Below are positions 1 through 11,017 of a stretch of DNA of 64,000 nt, piece by piece. This DNA is from Cymodocea nodosa (Eukaryota; Streptophyta; Magnoliopsida; Alismatales; Cymodoceaceae), in contig CM072336.1 in the NCBI GenBank assembly GCA_036874045.1, positions 2,190,001-2,254,000 on the forward strand. Direction: 5' to 3'. The number at the start of each line of letters is the position of its first letter. Position 1 is the stretch's first letter. Under the pieces are notes generated by a model. It was not told the origin of the DNA. It did no database searches and saw nothing but the letters and a program-made list of their open reading frames with translations. A program made the translations under genes and the position numbers.

Positions 1-633
1 TGATTGTACCACATCTTCTTTTTTGTTTGGCAGTTTCTGACTGAACTAAGAGGACTTTATGTACAGATTTATTGTTGCTGTTAGTCAACTTTCTACCTCA
101 AAGAACCTAAATATTATTTACACATTTCTGTTTCTACAGTGTGCATCTATAGTGGAAGCACATTAAATTATTATCTTCTTTGTTTAGCCAAATTAATCAC
201 AAAAGAAGTGACTTTCAGTAGCAATAACTAATCTGAACGGGTTTGCATCCTTATCATTGACAATTGTTGTTTTCCAGAGTATCGAAGCATATTTGATCCT
301 AATTCCAATCCCAAGGGCTGAGTTTATAGTAAAAAGAAATGTAACCTTACTTCTCTGAACGAGTTCCACAAAGGAAAGGATCAAGACCTTGTAGATGAGA
401 CAACTTAGTCAGTAGCACAGAGATACACCATAATACGAAGCAGAAGAATTCTGCAAAAGATACCGAGGAGAGCAAGGAATACATTAATCCACTGAACTCA
501 AAAGCCATGCAGTTCTCAAACCTATTGGTATCCAACAAAAGTCATATTTTTCTATTATAGCCACAATATCACATTTGCTATGAATCTGTCCACATCTATT
601 GGCAAGGCTGATATTGCTATTTGGATGCAACAG
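1..633. other. No exon recognised; upstream part of XRCC1 gene
   Basis: XRCC1 proteins of plants have several dozen residues before the BRCT domain, but no reading frame in this stretch looks like them. The in-frame sequence from 580 to 633 leads into a good splice acceptor ending at 633, so it is probably intron rather than exon. The first exon or exons are therefore likely to lie before the window. Confidence 0.5.
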
Positions 634-3600
634 GAAGGTGTGGTCTTCGTATTATCTGGTTTTGTGAATCCAGAACGTGGCACTTTGCGTTCACAAGCCT
701 TGGAAATGGGTGCAGTTTACAAACCTGACTGGACCTCAGATTGCACACTTCTTGTTTGTGCATTTCCAAACACTCCCAAATTTAGGCAAGTTGAGGCAGA
801 TTGTGGCACCATTGTTTCAAAGGTTGCACTGTTTTAGTATTTTGTAAATCATTTTCAGCATAATAATGTATTTGGTTTGGGAATATACTTTAGAATGGTG
901 TACATCCGAATAGCCTTTCATACTTATTGAGCAGGCACCCAAGCATTGCTTGGTCACATCTTGGATGCTCACACCCTATCTTAATTAAGCAAGATGTATT
1001 GAATCTATTTAATCAAATATATCTTTTTTAAGATTTTTTAAGTTTTTTTTTGCAAAAAAAGTAAATATTTTTTTGATGGAATATTATTGAAATATACATA
1101 TTAGTATTATTTCACTTTATATTTTGATGTCATCATAGGATTATTTATGTCATTTAATTTGATTTAGGAAATAATAGAGCTAAAAGTATGTAAATTTATG
1201 ATCAAATATTTAAAAATATATGCATGAAAAATAATATAAAAATAGTTATTTAAATGGAGATCTAAGTACCCAGGGTTGGAGCCTTAATAACCATGCATTA
1301 TTTCTCTCGTTCAACAACATATGCGCTCTATGGTTTTGATATAGAGTCTCTGATTTGAACGTGATGAGAGAACTATTACTTGTTGGTCATTCTGTTTGTC
1401 ATCCAATTCACTTGTTAAATACAATGTTTCAACTTACTTTCCCTTGAACAGAAGAAAATGGCTGGAATATATTTGTTTAACTAAGCAAATAGGTAGAATT
1501 CTTCACCGATGTACATATGAGTTAAGTCTTGCACATGGACAGTTGATTTTTTAGTTTTCTATGAAAGGTATATCATATGATCTACCATCAATTGGATAGT
1601 TGATTGTTTAATAAGGTTGTATCTCTTAATGTTTGATGACTTTATTTGTGTATAGGAATGGATTTCAGAGTGCTATAACCAGAAAAAGCTCATTGACATT
1701 GATCAATACCTTATGCATGCTGGGAAACCATGGCGGAAAAATACCTTTCATCATAAGGTTTGTGAAGTAATCGGTACTCGTTTACCAAATGTTTTCTCAC
1801 TGCAAACCTGGCAAACAAAAGAAAACCTTCTCCATGCATGTATCAAAGAGAATAAAAAAGTTCTACCACATGAAGGGCCCACAGGTTGATGGTGCATGTT
1901 ATTCTTCATCTTCTTGACATGATAGTTGTCAAAGTACCAAAATGTCCTTAACATGCAGTTTTTTGCAAAAATGAAGATGAATCTTATTAATATTAGTCAG
2001 TAACATACATCCAAGGAAGAAAAGGTTTACCAAACAGGCAAACCAAGAAAACAGCAAAAGAATAAAATCAGAATGGCCTTGGGGCCTATTTGTGCCAGAA
2101 ACAGACCAATGGAATTTATTTTCCTTTTGATTGATTTTCTGGTATTTGTATTTGACACAGAAAACAATTGGAAAATAAATACTGTTATTTGTGACAAATG
2201 GCAAATGATATTTTTCACATTTCAATCTCATCACTAAACAAAGAAAACATAGTTTTCTAATATATTTTTCACAGGCTTTCTAATATTTTTCATCACTATA
2301 TTCATGAAACATTAACTTTTAATAGACTTCATCTATTTTTAATCAACTTTATCAATGAACTTTTTATCTATCAGCAAAAAAAAGTATTAAACAAATAGAA
2401 GGATGGAAGAAGAAGGGCATAGGTTTTGGTGTCTACAGATTCGTGTTTGAAATAAAAACGAAAATTGAATAATGAAAAGAAAGATAGACATCAGGGGAAA
2501 CAAAATAAAAAAATGGAGGAATGGAAGTTGAATGAAAAAAGGAGGAGGAAATGAATAAGGAGGGCTGATTGGGAAATTTTCTGTCCTCTTCCAACCTTAA
2601 TCATTGGAAAAGGGCAAAAATTCTTGCTTTTATACCTAGAAGACTCTGGAAAGTGTTTTCCATTTCCATATAAGGCACAAATACCAAGAAAAATCTAGCC
2701 AAATGGACAATAGTTAGGTTTTCTTTACTTTCCATGGGCACAAAGCCTCCCTTTAATGGGTACTGTGTTGTACTCTCAATGAGTACTTATATTTTCAACT
2801 CTGTTTGGGACTAATATAAAATACAAGAGAAATTAGTTTGATACTGAAATTCAGCAAATTGAAGTCTGCTTGTTTAAATGAAAGAACAAAGTTTAATCCT
2901 TTTTCAACGTCATGTTGTACTATGGAAATTATTGAACCATTGGTTATTCTCCAAACATGCCATAAAAGGAAGGCATATTAAATATCATTTGGTAAACTCA
3001 TGATGCTGGTATTTAAATCATTGATTTTTATTTAATTCTTAGAATTATATTTCCAGGAAAGTGCTCTTCAGTAACGTTTATCAGTGTATAAGGTTGAGTA
3101 CCTCTCATTCTATACCCTTCTATATATGCTACTTGTTCTTGAACCTTCTTTCACTCTAAATTTTGCAATAGGTTTAATATTAGCATTGTTACACTGCTAA
3201 ATGTTCTTTAACATTCTAGAAATTGTGTACCCATTTACATTTGAACAAATAGAAACCTAGACCAAATCTTTGTGTTTGATATCCCACATAAGTAACTTTG
3301 TCAACTACAACTTGATCTTGGTTATTTGTGAAGTAGCCAAACCATGTGAACGTGTATATTGAATTTAAAGTTTTAAATTTACAAATTGCAAGTGTACGAT
3401 GTTCTTTATAGTACGTCGGTAAGTATAGGTCATATCTACAAAAAGTTAAAAATTATAACAAGATTTTAATTCTAAATCTAAATTAACCTATTTTAAGATT
3501 AATATTAGCAAATATAATTACTCTTATGTTATAAATATAATTACACAAATTCTAAGAATTATTGTCTAAATGAGTTGATGCATTTAGAAAATCTGTAAAT

Positions 3601-6600
3601 CATGCACTAGAACTCTAAAAATTATGTTTAGATATTCTTTGGAAAACTTATGGTCTACACTAATCAGGTAAATTATTTAAACTCAGATATAAAATATGTG
3701 TGAGCAACTAAAAAACTGAAAATGATTAAATACCAAATAGTTTTAGATTGCAGAACTACTCACAATCTCTACTTCAACGATTTATAACTTCTAATCCACA
3801 AATCCGTAAATATCAAATAAATACTCTATGAAAACCTTTGAAAGTTTATTATAAGTAAAAAATAATCACATGCAATCTTATAGTTGGGAGTAGGTACTAA
3901 AATAGCCCGTAATATGGTGATGCTGATAAAAAGGCAAATTGTAATTTGTCTTTATTCTCAACTTCTAAAATTCGAAGCACACAAATTATAACACTAAAAA
4001 TTACGTTTAAACTGTCCTTGGAAAGATCTTGAAGTTATCTAATTTAGAAAAAATATCAAACTAACAGATAATTAGAAGAGTCTATGCGAAAATTGATTGT
4101 TTTAAAACAGTCACATACAGCATAGATTTAAACACAGAATTCGGCTTCAACTTCAAAAATTCAGATCTCCCTCGTTTCAAAATGAAATTCAATGAAATCA
4201 AAGGCTATGGAAAGCTTAAATGATGCTCTTTTCAATAAGCACAAGCGTGCATATAATGGAACCTCCAATTAAGTGCAGTTCACTACTGAAAATTGTAGAT
4301 CTGGATTATAACCGAAAACTACATGAGTACAATGGGAAAATCTCTTTGAAGTGAATCCAAAATCATCCTAGAAAATTATGAAATTGATTTTGCATCTTTA
4401 GAACTAGATTTACTACTAAATCAGTGGATTAATACACTAAAACTTACATCAAAACTAGGGAAAAATCGTGAACCCAAAAACAACTTAATAAACTGTCGAT
4501 AGAAAACACTATAACACCTTAGACTCTACTGAAATCTTTCATTAAACACTATTGAAATTATTCTAAACGCTAGATTACGATATTATCCAAAAACCTAACT
4601 TACTTTAACAACAAATACTACACTAAATTACTGGAATAAAATGGATGGACTTAGCAATAACAACGCACAAACAGAAGATCACAAAAATTCGGTTTCTACA
4701 CATAAATTGTCATCTATCATTCAATGTTGGATTGCAAACAATAAGACAGGAATGAATGTATGAATTTATTGTTGTTTACACAACAGCATTTATTGCAAAA
4801 TCTTGATAGTTTAATGAAAAAGAAGATATCTATGATACTGCATGAATAAAAGAGAAGATAATGGTGGTAAAACCTGTTCCACTTGGGTTGCAAGCACACC
4901 TTGGTCACTCCACGGATTTGCCATTTGCCCTTCAAGCTTTATCTGCAGGTAACTCGCGTTGGTGGAAAGAGGATGCACACTCAGTAGCAGCCTTATTGTG
5001 ATGACCTTTCAAAACCCCTAGACAACCTTGCTCAAGACTCAACCTCCTTGGTTGCACTTAGGTGCTCCCTTCATTCACATTCTCCTAGCATGATTTTGCT
5101 ATCCAGCTGGTTAACAATCAAGGAATGGATGCTAGTGTGATGCTTCCACGCTTGTAAGAGGGGGAGGATGGGAGATATGGCTGTTGGAATGGATGAGTGG
5201 TGGCTGCCAAAAAATGCAAGGGTCCTTACATTGCCCTAGTCTCCTTATAACTTGGTGTTGTGTATCCGTCTTCAGATCTTCCTCCATGGTGCATTGCTAT
5301 TGATATGGTAACACTTCAAAGTCATGTAATGGAGGAAAATGGCAAATGTGAAGGCTAGATGGATAGACGACATATGCGCTTGCAGAAGATCACGTTTTTA
5401 TTTCCATTGCTATTCAATTGTCTCTTATTTTTTTTTCCCTTAATTTACCATGATCAAATGACCTCTTTTCCCTTGAACTCTTGTACACTTAAAATGCTCA
5501 AAGATTGTATTGATAAAAACACAAAAGCAATGTAAATAGTGGATGGCAAAAATCTCATATCACAACATTCATCTAAATTTTGGTTAATTCATCTTTTTAA
5601 GTATTCAACTCATATGAAATGTTCATATTATGCCCTTGTTATAGTTAATTTGTGAAAACCCCAATTAATATGAAAATTAATTAAATTTAAATAATTAACC
5701 ATAATCGAGTTAAGATCATTGGTAAATTCTTACTAAAAATATACACATTTTCACACCAAACAATACGTATACAATTGCCTATAAGTAATTTACTTGATGC
5801 TTTCTCAACCTAATGTATTTATAGTCAATGTAAGTAGCCTTATGTTTTAGATTAGTCCCCATTAGTCATGCATAGTGAACATGAGGAACTGTTATTGTGA
5901 GGAGTTTGTTTCCATCTTGAGTTTTGTTTAACCATAAATCTTTCGTTCCCTTTATATGCATTGATTCCTTATATCTTGGCTATAACAAATTAACAAAATT
6001 ATTAGTAACTATGATATTGTGTTTTTCTTGTACTTTTCTTTGCAAATACATTTTGTTGTTTGATTGTCCATTTGTGCATTAACTTCCAATTTGGAGTTGT
6101 CTTCTTGAATGCTTTATTTCTTATCTTGCAGGATACAGATGAACCAGCTGACGTTTTTTCTCTTTCTCAATTAAAAGCATGGGCCCTTGATGATTTCAAA
6201 AAGACCACCTTATGGTTAGAGAGTCAAGAAGAGAAAGTAAGTTGGAAAAGTTGTAACTTATATGGAATGGGAGTGGCAGATAGAATTTGTCGTGTCAATG
6301 AACCTAATCCGTATTGGTTAAACTTTTATTTTCATCTATGTCAACAGCCTGAACCAGATGAAATTAAGAAAATAGCTGCAGAAGGTTTAATTACTTGTCT
6401 GCAAGATGCTATTGAAGCTTTAAGAGAAGATAGGGTATGCATGCAACTTTATGATGACTCACTGCTTCTACAATATTGCTGGATTACAATTTTTCTCTTC
6501 AGAATTTCCCTGAAGGCATATTTTACAGTTTTATTTAATTGTCATGTTTGTTTAATTGATATCTGGACTAAAGGCTGGTTACAAAATCATATAACATGCA

Positions 6601-7186
6601 ACTACTAATTTGCATGCTGTTCTACGCTCCAGTTAGAACTTTTGGAAGTAATGATTATTCAGTAATATTCCTGCAGTAGTGATTTTCTTTTGCAGTGACT
6701 AAAAAACTTTAGATCACGTCTAGCACATTCATCTTTAACCATTGGTTAGCATCCTACTTGCATGATATGAGAAAGGCTCATTTTTATGTGCCTGTTTTTT
6801 TTTTCTGAACATGCCATCTCTTTCCTTTCTATGGCATGTAATTTTATTGTAACCTTTCGATGCAACTACAGTCTAATTCTTTTTTGATTTAGTGTGTGAG
6901 GCATGCTATAGAACAGTGGGGTTGTGTACCTCGTGTAGTGAAAGAATTCGCTAAACTTGAGGATGGAGAAAAGGCATCGCTCACAAAGAACAAACTAACC
7001 AAACTGGCTGTCAACTGTAGACAAATTTATGCAGCTGAGTTGGAAATATTGGCGGGTTCTCACGAGAACCAGGTTGAGGAAGTGGGAGGACGTATGGCAG
7101 ATGACACTGGATTTGACAGTGATGCAACAATTGAAATGACAGAAGAAGAGATAGATTTAGCCTTCCGAGGAGTTGATAGAAGTTAG
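634..7186 (+). CDS. XRCC1: XRCC1-like DNA repair protein (5' partial)
   Basis: This is a plant homolog of XRCC1, a nuclear scaffold for base-excision and single-strand-break repair. Exons with consistent phase-0 junctions are 634-822, 1656-1757, 6132-6236, 6348-6434 and 6893-7186, ending in a stop; together they give 258 residues. The first two exons encode one BRCT domain, with EGVVFVLSGFVNPERGTLRS, the PDW motif, then EWISECY and HAGKPWRK. Later exons encode WLESQEEKPEPDEIKKIAAE and the acidic C-terminal end EMTEEEIDLAF, both typical of plant XRCC1, which has a single BRCT domain unlike animal XRCC1. The N-terminal exon is not seen. A linker of about 50 residues, present in the Arabidopsis protein between the BRCT and WLESQ parts as I recall it, is not found; it may be lost or hidden in the 4.4 kb second intron. 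The family call is firm. The completeness is not. Confidence 0.9.
1758..6131 (+). other. Large intron of XRCC1-like gene, transposon-derived in part
   Basis: This 4.4 kb intron is far larger than its neighbours (111 to 833 bp). It is AT-rich, with no long open reading frame. Around 3365-3440, read on the minus strand, is a stretch resembling the terminal part of plant LTRs (GACCTATACTTACC followed by GTACACTTGC). The region 4900-5400 is richer in GC and looks like part of a mobile element, but no protein domain can be read. Confidence 0.5.
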
Positions 7187-9716
7187 CTTCGTGAAATGAT
7201 GGATTCCATATTTCTTTCTTTGCATGTAAACTTTGTTGTTCCATTAGTTTGTCAGACAAGTTTACATTTCTGACAATATCCTTGGTTGAACTTTGTTGTT
7301 CTGTGTCAACTGAGGATATCTCATGTTTCATTTTTCTCTCGTATTCTCGACCAAAGGATTATGTTGCAATGTAATTGATTCTAGACTGTTGGTCATCCTA
7401 TGTTTTGTAAAATTGAATAGAATCGCTGTGTTTTTGGGTCATTTGTTTCCATTTCTTGATTCCCATGAACTGTTCTTACGCCCATGAATTTGTATGTCTG
7501 ATATGTTTGTTTTATGCCTCTCCCCTTTCAGTCAATACATGAAAACAACACATATGGTTTGTGATATGTGGATGCTTTTGGAATTAGGATGACAGTTTAC
7601 ACGACTGTAATCTTCATGCCTTTTTTGCTTCTCTCATGGGAAGTTTTGATGTCTGGATGTTACTTTGGTGATAAGGTTAGTGTTGTACAAGTGACACATT
7701 TGTGATGTACTGGAATTACTCAGTTTTTCCTATTTGTAATTATTTTCATTTTTGGTTGTTTATGTAGCAACCTATTTTTTTCTCATTAATTATTTAGCTC
7801 TTTTTTTATGATTTTTGCATGTTGAAACTAGTAATTCTCCGTAGCAGTGTTTTCCAAGCAGGTTAAAGAATGTCTTTGTGGTCCTTACATTTAGAGATCA
7901 TGAGATGGCTGCGCTTTGTGGCGATTTTTGCAGATTTTGTTGAGATTGTCGGATGGTGGCGGCAGATTGTAGATGATTTTGTGTTTTTTTTTTTTGAGTG
8001 TCGTTATTTTGAATTTAGTTGGTTGGATTCCCACTTGTTCTACAATTTTATTGGGGCGTTGCATGTTGGATTTCGTTGATTTGATTTTATTGGTGTAATT
8101 TTGTGGTTATCGTAAAAATATTGGATATGGGATTCTAGCTATACATGAGGAAATATGTTAGGGATGGTAAGATGAATCTGCTCTAAAATTAGGGCTTGAT
8201 GTGAGTGTTACAATGCAGACATAAGGAATATATAGATGAGAGTTCATTTCAGCTTGTGTATTGAGTTAAATGTGTACGTGCATAGACAGTATAGATAAGC
8301 TTTTTTCATAAAATTAAGATTTTCTTGTAGATTCGAATTTTGGCGTACAACAAGTCTGTTCATATTATTGAATTTTAAATTTAGGTCACTTTTTTCACAA
8401 AAGGCTTATGTAGCGAGTAAAGTGATAATCATACAAATGTAAGCAACTTTTTTATTTCAAAAATATCCCACACCGAACTCCACGAGGTGAGACCCACGAT
8501 TTCTCACGTCACAACCCTAATTCGACGTCTCACTCCTCCACGGTCGGTCGTCTCTCCTCCCCTGAAAGCTTTGCCGACTTCCCGAGCAACGGCTGCACCG
8601 CTCGCCCTCTCCCCTTCGTCGTCGTAGTCCCAACCATCGTATCGCAACCTCTGCCGTCCGTGCGTTACTCCGACGGTTGTCGCAAACTCCACCGTTCGTG
8701 CACCGCTCTGACCTCAGTTGTCCATGCGCTGTTCACTGCAAGTTAGAATCGCTTGCGCCGCTTGTCTGCTCGCTGCGTTGCTCCTCCCAGTGGCCTGGGC
8801 ATAGTGGTATCGTCATAGTCGTCTTCTCCTCTCCCCTGTAAGATCATAATTCTCCATCTGCAAATCTGCAATTTTTAGGTCGGATCATTCGTAGTCAATA
8901 TTTTAGGTTTGAGTAGGTGATCGACGATCAATCTATCTTGGGGTTGCTTCTAAATTACAGATTTGTGATCTAACGTAAAAATACTGACGATTCAGTTGGC
9001 ATTACTGCCTAGGAACATTTTGAGATGTGGTTTTCAACAATTAAATTTATGTTTTATTTTATCATATAACTTGTATTTGAGACATTTTATCATAAATTAA
9101 TGACCTATTCGCTTAGTAGATGATTTTGTTCTTTACGTTCATTTATCGTTGAAGTAATTTTATAGACAACAATTAACATTTTGTTGGAGGGATCTGTTGG
9201 ACTAAAGATTCTGACCTATTCTTTTATTGTGTCTAGGTTGAATTTAAGATCAGGGATCTAGATTTAGTTCTATCTATACCTGTGGTTCCATAGAAAATGA
9301 TGAATCTAAGGTCCTATCTAGTTCAAACGATGGAGTGGCCAATTATGGAATAGATTGTGTGATTAAAACTATAATCTGAATAGATTATAATTATAATTTG
9401 GTTGATTATGTAAAATAACTTTGTAAGTGTAATTTCATAATCTTGATAATTGAACTTTTGTCCGATTATCAGATTATGCTTCGGTTTATGTAATTTGCAC
9501 CTATGATCTACACCATGTGTGTTGTGTAGAGCAGCCTAAAGAAGTGTCAATATTTTCTTGCATGCCCCATGCGTCATAATTCTTATTCAACAGCTGCTTA
9601 CATGCTTCTCGCCAGTGTAGCAACTCACCGCTAAATTTAAATTATGAATCGCTATATATGTGTGTTGAAGACAATAAATTTCAGCAAGAAACCTGGCGGT
9701 TGACGACAGGAGGAAG
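7187..9716. other. Intergenic region XRCC1 to SDH2
   Basis: The first few hundred bases are probably the 3' UTR of the XRCC1-like gene. From about 8470 to 8860 there is an abrupt GC-rich, pyrimidine-rich patch in AT-rich surroundings, looking like the 5' leader of a gene or of a DNA transposon. No coding frame follows it. The last few hundred bases should hold the SDH2 promoter. Confidence 0.4.
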
Positions 9717-11017
9717 ATGAGAGGGAAAGGTGGGGTTTATGTGGGGTGGCTGAAGAATGGATACAGCAAGGTGACAAGATTCCTCGGAAGGGATGGTGGC
9801 TTGAGTAAAGGCAGTTGTGGTCGTGACTTCCACCAAATAGATTGTCATCCCACAGCACAGCAGAAGGCACAATTCATGGTTGGCGGCCATAAAAGACTTG
9901 CAGGTGAAGTGGAGAAGAAGAAAGCACCTGGAAGACGTCAAACCACCATGAAAGAGTTCAGAATCTACCGTTGGGATCCCAGCAAGACCCAGAAGCCTTT
10001 CCTCCAATCCTTCCATGTCGACCTTACTACTTGTGGCCCCATGGTAATCACAATTCTATACTTTATATGCGCATATATAGCTTGCTCTTGGTTTCTCTCG
10101 TCATGAAAAGGCAACATGCAGCATCTAGAAATTAATGCTTATAGATCAGGCTAGGTCCTGGATGCTCTTCAGAAGATAAAAGCAGAGCAAGACTCGACTC
10201 TAAGCTTCAGGAGATCGTGCAGAGAGGGAATCTGTGGCTCTTGTGCCATGAACATTGACGGGGACAACAACGTTGCATGTCTCCAGCCTATCGACGCGAA
10301 CACCAAAAGGCCCACAGACGTAACGCCTCTCCCTCACATGTACGTCGTCAAGGATCTGGTCGTCGAACTCACCGCCTTCTACCAGCAATACAGGTAAGCA
10401 AACGCCGAGCAATACCTTTTCGTCCAATGATCACATATACACATACATGCATCCACCTCTGGAACGACGTTACGAACCGCAATTTCAGGTCGATAGAGCC
10501 GTGGCTGAAGACTAACAAGACGAGGCCAGAGGGAGGAAAGGAATTCCTCCAGTCTCCGGCGGACAGGAAGAAACTGAACGGCCTGTACGAGTGCATACTC
10601 TGCGCGTGCTGCAACACCGCCTGCCCTGCGTACTGGTGGAACCCGGAGGAGTTCTTGGGTCCCGCGTCATTGCTGCACGCATACAGATGGATATGTGACA
10701 GGCACGTCTTTGGAGGATACCTGACCACTCGATCAATCTGTTGTAGCTAAAAATTAATTATTCATTGGAGGTCGGAGGTTGATGTATTCATATGTCAATT
10801 TTGATGGTATTGATGGTTGTCTTGCAGTCGAGATGACTTCGCAGAGGCAAGGCTGCGGGCGCTGACCGACGACAACGAGCAACTATACAAGTGTAGGACG
10901 ATCAGGAGTTGCACTGCCACCTGCCCCAAGCGCCTCGACCCTGCGGGCGCGATCGCGCGGATGAAGGCTCTGAAGGAGAGAAGATTTATGGAGGAGGAGG
11001 AAACTTTCTCGCTTTAG
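9717..11017 (+). CDS. SDH2: Succinate dehydrogenase iron-sulfur subunit (SDH2)
   Basis: This is the iron-sulfur subunit of mitochondrial complex II, which passes electrons from succinate (through SDH1 FAD) to ubiquinone. Exons are 9717-10043, 10155-10393, 10489-10701 and 10828-11017, giving 322 residues. The ferredoxin-like 2Fe-2S site is [16 protein letters not shown] with C131, C136, C139 and C151. The 4Fe-4S and 3Fe-4S ligands are C224, C227, C230 and C234 in [12 protein letters not shown], then C282, C288 and C292. The first 85 or so residues are basic and poorly conserved and act presumably as the mitochondrial presequence. The start is the first ATG of the open frame. Two oddities: the third intron begins with GC instead of GT (AG/GCACGT at 702-703 of the 10 kb block), and position 283 is Arg where E. 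coli SdhB and most SDH2 have His. The divergent sequence suggests a paralog like the seed-type SDH2-3 of Arabidopsis; that is inference. Confidence 0.93.
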
